Positions 12,491-25,631 of a stretch of DNA of 64,000 bases are shown piece by piece; the stretch's first letter is position 1; each line of letters starts with the position of its first letter. A model generated the notes under the pieces. It had not been told where the DNA came from, ran no database searches, and was given only the letters and a program-made list of their open reading frames with translations. The DNA is from Notospermus geniculatus. Lineage: Eukaryota; Nemertea; Pilidiophora; Heteronemertea; Lineidae. Position numbers and translations under genes: made by a program. The DNA lies in assembly GCA_002633025.1 (NCBI GenBank), contig NMRB01000340.1:254496-318495 (forward strand), read 5' to 3'.

Positions 12491-13704
12491 ACTTTTGGTA
12501 TTGCCTGACATCAAAAATTATCTGTTTTTGCTGACATCTCATCATGTGGTGGCTAAGAACTGGTGACATAAGGACAATTGTTTGCTAATGAGATCCTGTG
12601 GGTTGCATTTTGGATGGCTGGATTCTCTGCTGCAGGACTCTGTGCCAAGTCATCCCATCTTGATTACCAAGGGTTGTATTAACATCATTGCTACACTCCA
12701 ACTCCGCTCACACAAACAGCAGTCCCTGACATACCCAAGGCACGTGAGGTTCCAGGAAGAGTCATCTAAGTTGGGCCACGTCTGAGTCCTCCAGGGCTAA
12801 TTGTCCAGACCCTGGTAACCCCAGACAGTATGGCTGTTTCCAGATGAAGCTTGCTGAAACATTCCACCGATCTTCGTTTTACCGGTGCAAAACTCAACCG
12901 AAAACCTTGATTCCTTTCAGCGGCACTCGTCCCTCGCGGATTGACATTTCTCATTAGCTACCACCTGTTCCTCATCATGGCTTCCTCCTCCAGATAGGGT
13001 TTCTCCGGCCCACACGAAGGCCGCCATCCTTCATCAGCTGTTGTCAAATCCAGGGCTAGTTGCCGTGTTTTCCTGGTGAAGGAGATGAAATGCGCTTCCA
13101 GCTTCCTCTTTCATTAGCAAGATCGTTGCTCGTTGTTTAGACTGATCGTCTCGGCCAATTTCACTTGTGGATTTTTTGCTTGCCAGTCAAAGTTGTCTAT
13201 TAATCTTTCTTCTTGATTGGGTACAGTGGTGCCCCCGAGGGGCCGAGAGGAGAAATAAGTTTTGGTACGACCGGATATAAGATATGGCCACCAGGGGGCA
13301 ATGTCCTCACACCAACATCCCTTACAGGTGAGCATTGCCCTGGCCATTTCGTTCATCATCTTTCCAGAATTGACCAAAAATATCCCTTTTTGATTTACGT
13401 TCTGAGTGCTCTCTTGCACTTGAAAGGAAAGAACAGCCCCCCACCCCCCACCCCACACCCTGCAAAATATCTGGATCTTCAGTTTCATGGAGGGTTAAAG
13501 CATGGAGAATGTGGCATTATTGTGGACAAAAAAGATCCCCCCATCTGGTCACATTGGGGATAACACCTCGACACAAGCAATGCACAGCAGGCTGTTTCTA
13601 CAGTGCTGCCATCTGCCTGTTTTAGGTGGAACTGAACAACACAACCGCCACTCAACCATCACCTGCCACAAAGTGACTTTGTTGTCCAGTATCAATGGTG
13701 TTTT
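12491..13704. other. Noncoding stretch
   Basis: There is no splice-supported exon or strong repeat. A C-rich tract lies at 13438-13458. Confidence 0.5.
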
Positions 13705-14530
13705 TAGCCCGCTTGGCCGCAAGGCCCAGCAGGGCTTATGCTGTGGTTGGGGTCATTGAGTGGTGGTCTGTCGTGCGTTAGTCCGTACGGCGGTACGGCG
13801 GTACGTCCGTACGTCCGTAAACTTTGGTTTGTTAGCGCTCTAGCGCCTTTATTTTTTGAGGAATCTTTTTGGTCCTTGGTGGGTGTATATATGGGCCTGA
13901 GATCTAGGTCGAGTTCGATTTTGAGTGCGGTTGGATTCCTACTTTGGCCTCCAGGGGGCGTTTTGTGAAAAATTTCAAAGGGCTATAATTTGATAATGGT
14001 TCAAGCTATCGTGTTGAAACTTTGTACACATTCACCTCTAGGTTATAGCAACTTTCAGACAGAATTTCTGTGAAATCTGATTCTTAACTTTGCCACTAGG
14101 GGGCCAAAACCAAAATCACTAAAAGTGCTATTTCTCCCTCACCAAGAGATGGATCTTGGTCAAATTTTTATCATGGGTATATCTGATGAGAATACACAAG
14201 ATAATACTTGAGTTTTTAAATTTGACCTACTTTGGAAGGTCACAGGGGTCAAAGTTTGTCTGAAATTACGAATTTGGCTCTTGACCGATTGCTTTGAAAC
14301 TTCGCACATACATGTATCTACCTCTAGGCTGTAACAACTTAAACGAATTTTCGGCAAAATCTGATTCTTGACTTTGCCACTTGGGGCCAAAACCCAAAAC
14401 ATAAAGTGTTGTTTCTCCCTAACGAAGTGATGGATCTTTGTCAAATTTCTATCAAGGGTAAATAGGATACATAACATAATACTGCTCCAAGCCAAGCGGG
14501 CACAGTGCCATTGGCACTATTTTTGTTAGG
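13705..14530. mobile_element. Repeat element with AGCCCGCTTGGC inverted ends and internal duplication
   Basis: The left end TTAGCCCGCTTGGCCGCAAG and the right end GCCAAGCGGGCACAGTGCC are complementary over 12 bases. A second hairpin, AGTGCCATTGGCACT, follows. Two internal modules (about 13985-14215 and 14275-14480) are diverged copies of each other. Each has a TTGAAACTTYGYACA box, a TTTGCCACT box and an AGTG(C/T)TRTTTCTCCC box. No coding capacity. Confidence 0.7.
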
Positions 14531-15292
14531 TTGGCAACGTCAGGATTCTGGTAGTATTGGAGAATCTGTCTTTCAAAATAAACTAGTATTATTCATCATC
14601 CTTTGTGATATTAGAAGTATGTTAATCTGTCCATCATCAGTTGACATTTTGAATCTCCTTTGCGAGTAATACTCGGCTTACAGTGGGTACATTTGATTAA
14701 ACATCAGGCACTACTGATCTGAATTAGATTCTGGCCAAGTTAGCTTGGAATGGAAGTCTTACCCATTGATTGACTGTTAACCTATCGTATTTACCAATGG
14801 AAATGGTTTTTACACCAACGATTTCTATCGATACGTAAACTGCGAGCGACTCGCGTTTGTTGGTACTTCGAAATAATTAGTCATCTGGTGTTCACTTTAA
14901 AATGTTGAAAGCGTTCCAGGCTTCTGAGAAGTGGAATGTTGGAATCATGGAGCACTCTGGCTATCACGGGAAGACCACTTACGTGTTGTCTTATGTTACA
15001 TGAAAATATTGGAAGAATTATAACCACCAGGCTATCTTTGCTATTTTGAGTCTTGCCCTTTGGTGCTACCTCCTCATGTCTGTCTGTACCCTGGATTCAG
15101 TTTAAAATGTGCGTGTTTGGCGACCGGTGGATCCCACTTGTGTCCACCATCTTAGCCTACGTGGCCGTAAGGCACTCTTCAATGTGACAGTTTTCTTGTG
15201 CAAGTAGGCTTTCTATGGGTAACGATCTTAGAAACTACAGGAAGTCGTTTGTGACCTTGGTCAAGGCGTAAACTAGACAAGAAACAAGCATA
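14531..15292. other. Noncoding stretch
   Basis: Nothing recognisable on either strand. Confidence 0.55.
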
Positions 15293-15538
15293 TAGACCAT
15301 TCTCAAATTCCCAGATCTGCGCACTTCCTCCGAAATTTCAACCATAACCTCGATCTGAAACCGGTTGACGTGACGCAATCCACTATTCAGCAATGGTCGA
15401 GTCTGACGCAACGTCGTCGACGTCACTGTCGCGGGGCTGTCTGCAACACGTCATTCAGCTTCAGACCGAGGTTATGGTTGAAATTTCGGCGGAAGTGCGC
15501 AGATCTTTCTTGTTTGCGTCAATTTGAGAACGGTCTAT
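15293..15538. mobile_element. MITE with TAGACCGTTCTCAAATTG ends, copy 2
   Basis: It is better preserved than copy 1. The left end TAGACCATTCTCAAATTCCC and right end TCAATTTGAGAACGGTCTA are complementary, and the inner arms (CAGATCTGCGCACTTCC / GGAAGTGCGCAGATCT) pair as well. It is 246 bp and noncoding. Confidence 0.8.
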
Positions 15539-16656
15539 TGAATTACCCAAGGGCAAGAAAACCCTCACATTGAGAAGTGCCTCCAGTGATGCTGAGCAAC
15601 GCTTACAGTCCTGACATTGACTCTTCTTATCTCATAAGGGTTGAATTATGGATCCCCAAACCAACATCCCTCCTTTGGCTCATTGCGGCAGTATAATGGA
15701 TATCAGTGTCTTTGAGTCTGACATCAACTTCTTAGGCCCTTCCCTTGAGACGGTATCGCAAAAGACGGATTATGCCAGACTCTATGGATTCTTGTCTAAT
15801 TACCCACTGGTTGCCATTAGAGACACCCCTGTCCTCCCCCGCACCACTCCTATACTGTACGGCGTTACTAATATAGCTCAGCTCTGTTGAGATTGCCGTA
15901 TATTTGCATTGTCACTTTTTGGGATATGGGTATTTTGTGTCTGGATTAGTTTGGGAAAGTCAGTGAATACATTAAAGCAGATTTCTTGAAGGTTTCGTTC
16001 ATGACTTAACGCAGGTTCATGTCTATACCGGTGATCCTAACTCAAGGGGCACACACACCAAAACCGGATTCCGGTGTGTTTTTTTAGTGCCGTCCTCGCT
16101 TAAACATTATTCTACAGGAATTGAGGGGCGGTGGTTTCTGCCAAACGATTTATGTTTGGGATAGCGCTGAACCAATTGGCTTGTGGGATGAACCATGCTG
16201 CAAAATACGCTGGAATCCGGTTTTGGTGTTTGCGTGCATTTATCCCCATATCAGGGTGGATCGTATTGGTTGGTCATCAGTTAGGCATCGAAAGTGAAAG
16301 TTTACCATTTATAGCATACCGCCCGAATGATGTCAGACGCTGCATAATTAGATATGAAGTAATATGTTCACTGGAGGGAGCTTAGTTCCCTCCACTTACT
16401 TCAGTTTTGACATATTCAGGACAATTGGCCCATCAAATCATATAATTTGTTGTCGTCTGGTGTGTTATCAGTTCATTCATCTGAATTAATGTGGGAATTA
16501 ATATCATAAATTATCTGTTACAATGTCCCAAATAAACATTCAGACAGGTTTGTTGGTAGGCCTATATATCATGTTCTTATGTTGATCGTCTTGTTTTCGT
16601 TTTATTTTCAAGTTATCATGTTTCCAGGTAGGCCTACTTCCCTCCCCCCCCCCTTT
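15539..16656. other. Noncoding stretch with one 80-codon open frame
   Basis: A plus-strand ATG frame at 15648-15890 (starts MDPQTNIPPLAHCGSIMDIS) ends at TGA. It is not recognised and has no splice or promoter context, so I treat the region as noncoding. Confidence 0.45.
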
Positions 16657-17148
16657 NNNNNNNNNNNNNNNNNNNNNNNNNNNNNNNNNNNNNNNNNNNN
16701 NNNNNNNNNNNNNNNNNNNNNNNNNNNNNNNNNNNNNNNNNNNNNNNNNNNNNNNNNNNNNNNNNNNNNNNNNNNNNNNNNNNNNNNNNNNNNNNNNNNN
16801 NNNNNNNNNNNNNNNNNNNNNNNNNNNNNNNNNNNNNNNNNNNNNNNNNNNNNNNNNNNNNNNNNNNNNNNNNNNNNNNNNNNNNNNNNNNNNNNNNNNN
16901 NNNNNNNNNNNNNNNNNNNNNNNNNNNNNNNNNNNNNNNNNNNNNNNNNNNNNNNNNNNNNNNNNNNNNNNNNNNNNNNNNNNNNNNNNNNNNNNNNNNN
17001 NNNNNNNNNNNNNNNNNNNNNNNNNNNNNNNNNNNNNNNNNNNNNNNNNNNNNNNNNNNNNNNNNNNNNNNNNNNNNNNNNNNNNNNNNNNNNNNNNNNN
17101 NNNNNNNNNNNNNNNNNNNNNNNNNNNNNNNNNNNNNNNNNNNNNNNN
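16657..17148. other. Assembly gap (N run)
   Basis: 492 undetermined bases. The left border is a C-homopolymer, a typical sequencing stop. Confidence 0.99.
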
Positions 17149-18425
17149 TGTTTGATCTACCGCCCTTGTCAAATAACTCTATTAAAGATCACCATTTTGG
17201 CCTTTTAAGAATAATTGCTCTGGTGGCTCCTGTAACAGAACACCCTGCCTGACCCCTGCCAAAATTGTCGATGGTTATTTTTAGTCCAGGCGTCTGCAAA
17301 CGTCAGATCCGTGGACATCGGGTTTCTGATTTCGCAGAATCGTAGTTCATAAAAACCGATATTTCATGTGACATTATCGATTTACCCGGTAATGGATCTT
17401 CGAATTTCGGCAATCTTCGAAACCGTGTTTTACCCCAAATCAAAACACACCCCATTTTCCTGTGGCACCACACTCCATTACCTTTGAAGAACAGGCGAGC
17501 GGCCGCCTGCCAGGCCAAGACTTGCATTTATAATCACCCAGTCATTTCCTGCGAGTGAGAGAGTACAATGCTGTTGGAGTAATGTATGGATGATGTACAC
17601 TTAGGAGGACTCCTACGAATTTCTGCAAATTTATGTGAAAAATGATGAAAAAATGAACCGAATTCGCATCAGGCTGAGGGACAATAAGTACACCCTGGTG
17701 TGAGTTGAGCTTGTAGAAGTCTAGTGTTCGTGTTATTGGCATATTTTAGGTTTTGTCTGTTTTGTTTTCGTCTAGACATTGAGAGCTTCACATGGTTCAG
17801 TCAGGTGAAGCATTGATCGTGTGTGTGTGTGTGTGTGCTGTCATGTTGTATGTGATGTGTACATGTGGAGTAGAGTGCTCTGATGATGTGATGGGTTTGT
17901 CTAGTAGGGTAGCTTTTTATGCGATTAAATGACTATAGGATTGACGATATCTGTGCACATGTCACCCTCACGCCTTGTATCTCGATCAGGGCCTTAATTT
18001 GCACCTCTTTATGCTCACGTTGGCCTGGATCCAGGCCAGGTGCGCATGGTGCGTAGTAGGTCTGAAACCGTAACCTGGTAGAATATTGCTCCGAGCTTCT
18101 TTTTTCGTGATTCAGGTTACTGGTTAATCATAAAGTGTTCTTTTTTCCTGGCGCACAGATCTGTATGCATTTGATAGCTATTAAAATGTACATCTGTTCA
18201 ATCTAATGTATTATGAAGTGTCACTAAAAAGCAGTTTGATAGATCTAGGCCCAATTCTTGCAGTTTGAGACACAATGGTTCTGCTTTAATTATACTTTCA
18301 CACCTTTCCGTCCATGGTTCTTGAATGGACTGAAAACACAAATGATTTGGAAAAACTTCATTTCAGTGCTATTGGATTAGCTCTACCACCTGCAATTTGA
18401 CACTAAGGTTTACTTGAATAGACGA
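17149..18425. other. Noncoding stretch with a (GT)n microsatellite
   Basis: A (GT)n run lies at 17819-17837. Nothing else is recognised. Confidence 0.55.
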
Positions 18426-18649
18426 TATCACTTCAAAAGAGCGCAGCACCTGACGGGGTCAGCGTCATGACGTCCCGCATGTCATTTCATGATGTCTTGA
18501 GGTGAGATGGAAAAAAAATCATATTGTTTCATGACGTCATGATCGCTGGAACAACCGCATTTTTTTCGAGTCACGTCATGCGTTCAGAAATGACGTGTGG
18601 GACGTCATGACGCTGACCCCGTCAGGTGCTGCGCTCTTTTGGAGTGATA
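18426..18649. mobile_element. Palindromic MITE carrying TGACGTCA
   Basis: The inverted arms are about 50 bp with a single early mismatch: TATCACTTCAAAAGAGCGCA at the left and TGCGCTCTTTTGGAGTGATA at the right, followed by inner CCTGACGGGGTCAGCGTCAT pairing. A perfect TGACGTCA lies at 18532-18539. The low arm divergence suggests a fairly recent insertion. Confidence 0.85.
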
Positions 18650-19230
18650 GCTGAGTCTATTATAGGCCTATTACCTTTCCATGATTCTTAAATTAACTGA
18701 AAAACACGTTTTAGAAAACGCCAACTGAATGTGAATTACCAGGGCTTTTTTGTAAGCGATTGTTGTTTCTAGATCATATCTCAGATATGATACGTTCAGC
18801 ATGCCGAGGAAATGAAGAGCTATTAAAAACTCCTTTATTTGGTTGTCATGCTTAAGTATCATTCATTGGTGGATGTTTCAGAGACGATTTCGTGCCCAAG
18901 TGGTTATTTCGACTTATGATTTGGGTTAAGCTTGTACGGCGTTGTTTTGAAAGCGCCAATTTTACGGTCGAGGTTTGAAAATATTGCTGTGTGGTCTGTC
19001 GGGACTTTGGTCTACACCTGCCCGGAGCTGGTCATATTCATAGGTAGTCTCCCCATGCAGAGACTAAAAGCTTCCATTTTCTACGTGCTGTGTGGTCTTC
19101 TGTCAGTGTGTAGCGTCTTTTTGCTGTAAACAGCATTTGATTTCTTCTGGTTTCTTTGATATCTGTGGTCTGACTTCATGCATGTAGACCTGTTCAAACC
19201 TACTCAATCAAAAGCTTCGCAGATATCGAG

Positions 19231-19330
19231 TACAAAATCATGGAAAGACAGTAAACATAAAGTCGTCTCTGAATTTCGTAAATTTTCGACCCCAAACGGG
19301 CACTTTCTAGTAGAGATCCCAGAAGTGAAA
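19231..19330. repeat. Dispersed repeat with GTAAACATAAAGTCGTCTC core, copy 1
   Basis: It carries GTAAACATAAAGTCGTCTCT, AATTTTCGACCCCAAACGGG and CACTTTCTAGTAGAGAT. The same core occurs at 44219-44420, 57449-57578 and 62485-62602. Confidence 0.65.
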
Positions 19331-19896
19331 AGACAGTATTGAATGCTGGTCCTTAACTCTTCAAATTTCGCTCTCGCGAGAATGCTGCATCATCAAACAC
19401 GCAGCCAAACTTGAGTTCAGAGCACTGTGGTTCTTGCGTAAGCATTTCACGAATACTGACAACAATTACTCTTTCTTTTTCGAATATTTCAGTTAGACAT
19501 TGAGAACTTCCGAAAATTGGTAAAACCTCCATAGTTCTGGCACTTTAAGTTCAACCACTTCAGTACCAGACATTGCATCATTATGACACCATCATGACGT
19601 TGCATAATGTATTTTGTTTGCGACGCAAGTGCATGTCACGATGTCATGGACTGGAATACCGGTCTACGGTATCAAAATGGTTTCGGGGGAATTTTACAAC
19701 TTTGCCCATCACACATTCAGTGCAACACCAACTACCATCCAAAACAGGTCAGGTTCTAATGGTGCAGAATCTCTGGAGAAGGGAATCAGCTACATCAGAG
19801 GTAGCAGTTGCTTTAACAAGTGAATACTAACGCAATTAAGAGATGAAGATGGCTGTACAGTATGTTGAACTCTGTTCCATTAGCTCTTACCCGTCT

Positions 19897-21550
19897 ATGG
19901 GCGGTTATGTCCGCAAATATTCAGTGATTTATTTGTAAGCCTGAAGAAGATTTATTTGTAAGCCTGAAACGCATTTCTATGCCTAAAGCGTTAATTCTAT
20001 AATCTGAAACGGATGTGTGTGACTCGCGAGATTTCTCTGTACCTAATAACAGATAATGTTCCCGAGAGTTTAAACGTACAAAACAAAACGCGTATGTATA
20101 ATCAGGGCGACTCCTATTTTACCGCTGTCGGATGTTATTGCTGTCGCGTATAAGAACTGTCGGATAAGAGCTGTCGGATAAGGTTCCGAGCACTGCCAAA
20201 AGGCGGCGCTCGTGTCGAACAAATTTATTATTACTGCTATGATCGACATTTATTCCCACGTGCGCGCATTTTGACGTGATCTTTGCAGGCCGGTTGAGGA
20301 GGTTCATTTGCATACAGCCAATCAAAATAAAGAGAGGTACGCGACGTCATGATTCATACACGTGGTTGGAAAATGGCGCGGAACACAAATGCCAAACACA
20401 CTTGATGCAGCCAACAGCACGCCGCCGTGCATTTATAGGCTTTTATGATTATATGATTGTTCATAAGCCTATGGTGCCGGGGCTAGTAGGGGTAATTGCA
20501 CAGCACAGTACAAGGCTGTCCCCTGTCACAGGCAGTTAGGCCTACATCGCTTATGTTTGCACTAGGCCTAAGATTCATGGAGGCTAAATGAGTGTCATAG
20601 GCCTACTGCTATGCGGTGCTGAGGTCACTGGCATTTTGACTTTTTACTGGCTGCAGACGGCATATTTCGAGGTCACTGAGTGTGGAAATCGTTGGGCAAC
20701 AGAGTGAAGCTGTGAAATTAAGTAGGCCATGTAGGCCTATAAGATCTAAACATCACTGTCCCCATCTGTTCTGAAAATCGTTTTTGCTCATATATGGTTG
20801 GAAATTCTAGCATTTCCCTGGAGAACCTTATTGTAACCATGGTCGCAAGGTTACATCCATCAGTGTTATCGCCAGGACTTCCAGGGCGGTACCACCCTGT
20901 TCAAAATTCTAGGTGACATTTTACCACCCTGTCAGGCGCGTGTCCAGAGGGGGTGGCCCCCCCCCCCCGCTCGCGAACGGCCATATATTTTTTTTACCCG
21001 TGTCATTTCCCCGGTCATTTCAAGCGAGCACAAATGACAGGGCGAGGGGCAAGTAGGTGAAGGGTCTATAGCGGGTTCTCGAACTTCGGACCCCTGCCCA
21101 AGGGGAGGGTTGGGCACCTTTTGCAGTAACTACTAGGCCTAACATGCCTAATCAGCCTAGGATCAACGTACGTCTACACTGTAGCAAAACATGCCTCTAG
21201 ACTTGCTAAGTCTCCGTGTGTTCATCGTATTCCTTCACGTCCGCCGCCTGGAGCGCCGCCTTTTGGCAGTGCTCGGAACCTTATCCGACAGCTCTTATCC
21301 GACAGTTCTTATACGCGACAGCAATAACATCCGACAGCGGTAAAATAGGAGTCGCCCTGATTATACATACGCGTTTTGTTTTGTGCGTTTAAACTCGCGG
21401 GAATTATATCTGTTATTAGGTACAGAGAAATCTCGCGAGTCACACATATCCGTTTCAGGTTATAGAATTAGCGCTTTAGGCATAGAAATGCGTGTCAGAC
21501 TTACAAATAAATCTTCTGTACACTGAATATTTGCGGACATAACCGCCCAT
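19897..21550. mobile_element. 1.65-kb element with about 300-bp inverted arms and 8-bp target duplication
   Basis: The left arm 19897-20210 and right arm 21252-21550 are inverted copies, beginning ATGGGCGGTTATGTCCGCAA and ending at AAAAGGCGGCGCT. The flanks read ACCCGTCT (19889-19896) and ACCCGTCC (21551-21558), a probable 8-bp target duplication with one change. The left arm holds a small extra duplication of GATTTATTTGTAAGCCTGAA. The 1-kb interior is rich in TAGGCCTA words and encodes no transposase, so the element is non-autonomous. An 8-bp duplication would fit hAT-like insertion, but the CAGGG-type hAT ends are absent. Confidence 0.8.
20931..21120. repeat. Fragment of a GCGCGGATCCAGAGGGGG-type repeat inside the 1.65-kb element
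   Basis: GCGCGTGTCCAGAGGGGGTG followed by a C-run resembles the end of elements at 42799-42955 and 59261-59519. The other end is not clear. Confidence 0.35.
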
Positions 21551-21559
21551 ACCCGTCCA

Positions 21560-24500
21560 TCAGTCTGAATTGATAAACTAACGCTGTGGTACTCAGGCGT
21601 CCAGCTCCAATATCAGACAGGTTATTGGAAAGTCGCCATACCATTAATTGACTTGTTTTCTCAGTAATAAACCGACAGGAAAAAAGCCATTGTGTCACCA
21701 CTCGCTGATTGGTCATGTGATGGCATTTTAGCCAATCAAGTTGATGGCCATATTCTAGTTCAACTTTGTAGAAGGTGACAGGTGCTTATCTCTGCTCATG
21801 TACCACCTGGCCAGCTGTGCTCACTTCAAATAGGTGCGAACTACATGTATATTAACCCATTAACTGTGTAATTAATTTTTGAAAATTTTTCTTGCTTAGA
21901 AAAAAATTTGCCCCCAAAAAAGGTTCCAGACGTGATAAAACGTCCTACGCACTGTGAAGCACCATTTCCTTGCAGGGCGTACTATTACGCCTTACACAAG
22001 CTGAGATCCTCGGGTGTTTTCGGGGTTCCCCGGATTTCATAATGACGTAATAGTACGCCGTACCCAGTTAACGGTAGAGTGTTGTTTTACAAGTAGTATC
22101 ATCATCAAATTGTCATGTTTGACATTGAACAAAGAAGGATAGTCATGCACAACTAATCAAAAAGGGCTGAAGCCAAGCATTATTGGCCTTGTTCAGTACG
22201 GAAGAGGCGATCACAAGCTACTCATGTTCCTCACTTGGATGGGGTCTTTTACTTGCCCTCGCAAAGGTACAGGGTACAAGGCACCATGGCTTACTCTCCC
22301 ATGCAACGGACATGAGGTGCCCAAGATGGCCAGGCTAGGAACCNCCCCCCCCCCCCCCAAACGATTCAGGATGCATCCCACAGACGACTATAATCCATCC
22401 CTAAATATTCCTCGCCTAGAAATTTCTTGAAAATCCCCGAAGTGTTAACAGAAATGATATCATGAATTGATTTTCTCCACCCTAGCCAACCCCTGCAATG
22501 ATCAGCGTTCTATTCATTCGTGTGTTCTGCCGGCAGTCATGTCTTGACTGTTGTTCACAGATAATCACTGAATAACCAATGTGGGGGCAGTTCTAGTGCT
22601 TCATTTGTGCGATATTGTTACCACTAGAGACTAAAATAGTCCCGAGTACCATCTTAGGATCAGTGACGTCAGTGCTGGTATCTCATGGCTGCGGGATCAG
22701 AATCACGTTGTCAAAAACACGATGGGGATGTTGTCGTCATGCTGGGGGCAGATCCAGGTTTCTTAGAAGTGGAGGCACGGCAAATTGCGTAGCCACTTGA
22801 AAAATGAGACGTAACGAGAAATAGACGTTAAGATACGGAGAAATGGGCTATTTGTTCAAGAAGATATATATATGTAATTGTTCGCTGTGTGTTGATGATA
22901 TCAAGGTTCCCCATCCTCCTGGAAGATATGAGAAAGGTTCAGAGTCGGGAATAGAGTGGTAGACCCTCAACAAACCTTGAAAAGTTCTCGATTTATTCGC
23001 TGATGTGGCTATAACTGGGGCAGTATTTGGGCCTACTGTAAAGTCATATTGATAGGTGCCAAAATCAATCAGTAGGCCAGTATAGCCATGTCTTGGAATA
23101 GGGTTCTGGCCTCCCGATCCCTTCTAACTTTAACAGGGTCTGAGACGAAATATTAGTGAAAAAGTCTTGATTAATAGTGGCATCTGCAAGCAAGACCTCC
23201 TAAATGTGATTTTATGGTATATGCTGACTTCTCAGTCAGAAGACCTGATCTCTTCAACAGATCATGTTCCGAATTTGAAGCATTAAAAAAATAATTTGGA
23301 GTGACAATATCACCCGTGTTAATCATGAATGACGTCATATCTGTTTTCTCTCCTCTGGCTATAATGCTATAATATGAATATGTGGGCTAATTATTGACTG
23401 GAATTGACGGCCTATTTATGGAACTAACTGAATGAACTTGTGAACAAGTGGATTTCACAAGCCATGGGTGATGATGTCATGAGGGGAACGTCAGAGCATG
23501 AGTTTAGAATGATCGCCTATAATCTGATAGTGTCAAATTTCGTGATTAGGTTTGATTAGGCTACATGCATAAATTGGATCCGTTTGACTTCTGATGTATG
23601 TTTGTGAGATGAAACCATTTGACATTCTCAAGTGAAATCTATTCACCACTTCTTGCATGGTGTGCATTTCAGTAGGAAATCCATTGGAAGCTTTTTGTCC
23701 CGGCTGAAGGGATTAGCAACTTAGCATTAATATATGAATACTTGGTCTAGAAGACTTGGTGCGTCATGGCCAAAACCTGTGTGATTTGTTCAACGACGGA
23801 GCTACCAAACCCAGTACACAAGACATTCTTTGAGTTCCTCAGCATGGCAGCTGATGTTGTAAGCCGATAGCCCGACATTAAAATTGCAGCTGAGAAAAAA
23901 AATGATAAAACAGTGAACACAGTTATTTCTTTGTCATTGATAGTTGGTGATAAATGGAGTGGTACATTCGGTACATTCAGCGTAAATCCTTAGCTTGTTT
24001 TCGGCAATATCGCCAGTTCCGTCACAATAGCACTATACAGTAACAATACCGTCTGAAATCTTGGTCTTTTCTTTTCCATTTAGTGTCTCTACCCCCTGTG
24101 GCTAGAAACAGATAGATTAACGCTATATCAATGCTTATTGACAGACGCCGGTCTGCCGAGAGTGGTACGGACAAACCGGGAAATATTTACCAACGCAACC
24201 TTTAGTTGGCAACCAATGATTTCATTATTCATGTGAGCACTCCGTGTGCTATCATAGATCGTCTATTGAACCCAAGGTGGGCGGATCATATGTGGAGATC
24301 TTATACACAAGTGTTGGTCAATGTGTACGTTGCCGTGGTCAAGTTATGGTGGTACGAGAACCCGCCTTAGGTGAGACCCATCAATGGCTCGATGGCAATC
24401 TTCATAATGTACGGAGTGTAGTCGGTTCATTAGCGTTTTTCTGAGGTGAGGCGGTACATCGTGAACGTGCTTCTGGTTCTCTGGGAAATGAAGATATGTT

Positions 24501-24732
24501 TGAAAATATCATTTGGTGCTGGTCATATGGCATTTCCTTCTAGAAAAACCTTCTTTATGATGTTAGAGACCATTTCTTCAGATGTTGAATAGCTAGCTCT
24601 CTATGTATTCATGATGTTGAACTCTCTCCCGGGAAAGGCAATAAATGTAGTGAGCAAATAAGAAACCATGAAAAAATTGTCTTTGCTCCAACTTTACTGT
24701 TGATGGAGATAACACGGAAAGGCTGCTTGTGT
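21560..24732. other. Noncoding stretch
   Basis: A weak inverted pair lies at 21978-22060 (GGCGTACTATTACGCC / GACGTAATAGTACGCC). A single N next to a C-run is at 22344. No exon or RNA gene is recognised. Confidence 0.5.
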
Positions 24733-24818
24733 CATTCTCCCACGGCAGTGGTTTTACCTAAGCTTTGTGTGCGAGTGTATGAAGAGGAGCGAGAGCAGAG
24801 CCTTGCTGTGGGAGGATG
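24733..24818. mobile_element. Small palindromic repeat with CATCCTCCCACAGCAGGG ends, copy 1
   Basis: TTCTCCCACGGCAGTGGTTT at the left pairs with GCCTTGCTGTGGGAGGATGG at the right, and the inner TATGAAGAGGAGCGAG is shared with 61448-61542. A partial copy is at 53344-53381. Confidence 0.65.
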
Positions 24819-25052
24819 GCTTGTGTGGGCAGTTCTCAGGATTCATTATTTTGTTTCTGTGGTATTGTTATCACTGTGACTGAAATAGATCCCTGTGTAT
24901 TGGTAACGATGCTGTGGGGGCAGATATCAGCTATGTGTACAGAAAAAATGAGAAGAAAATTGTGGCTGTTTTCTGTGAAATGACGTCTCTCTGAACTGGA
25001 AGTTTGTTTGACACGAGTCAAACCCTGTGTCTACTGGCGTCAGTCGAGGCTA

Positions 25053-25311
25053 TGGGGCGTAGCTAGCTTTTATGGTGTTGGGGGGCAAAATTGATCGAGT
25101 CTGAAGGGTGAAGCTGGAGGGGGTCTGGGGTCCTCCCCCTGAAAAAAATTGAAAATCTACATCCTCTCAGATGCATTTTCCCCACATCTGACACCACAAT
25201 AACTTGGCTCGAAGAGAGGAAATGACATTTTAGAGCAAAAATTTGTTTTGTCCGTTTTTGCTTGGGGACGGGAGGGGGGGGCATTTGCCCCCTGCCCCTA
25301 GCTACGTCCCT
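25053..25311. mobile_element. Element with GGGGCGTAGCTAGC ends, copy 1
   Basis: The left end GGGGCGTAGCTAGCTTTTAT and the right end CCCCTAGCTACGTCCC are complementary. The interior is the reverse complement of 44575-44805 (shared TGAAAATCTACATCCTCTCA and ATGCATTTTCCCCACATCTG). Noncoding. Confidence 0.75.
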
Positions 25312-25631
25312 TCTATTGACATCAATAGAAACTGTGACTTCTGGCATCCAGGACCCTGTGTCCATTAACATCAGTCTGAATCCTCTGCAAGGGGTCAACC
25401 AACGACCTCCACTCAATGCCCTTACAATGACCTCCAAGGGTCATCTTTCCCCTTTCCCTTTTGACCTCAATCCGTGCACACCATTACAGGAAGTCCAACA
25501 ATGCCACAATTGGATGGATTAGGGCTCATTGTGTTTGCTTGGAGGTGTTTCTGAAGAGACACATTAACGTGGAATTTTTGTCTGAGGGGTCTAAATTGAC
25601 CCTTTTATGTGTAACATGGATGTGTTAATCC

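Noticed and set aside
15648-15890. Small 80-residue protein gene
   Set aside because: No homology, promoter or splice support; left as a note in the noncoding entry.
25322-25522. Possible AFF exon because of PPLNALTMTS resembling PPLTAIHTP
   Set aside because: The match is only a few residues, there are no flanking splice sites, and the frame starts inside a repeat element.
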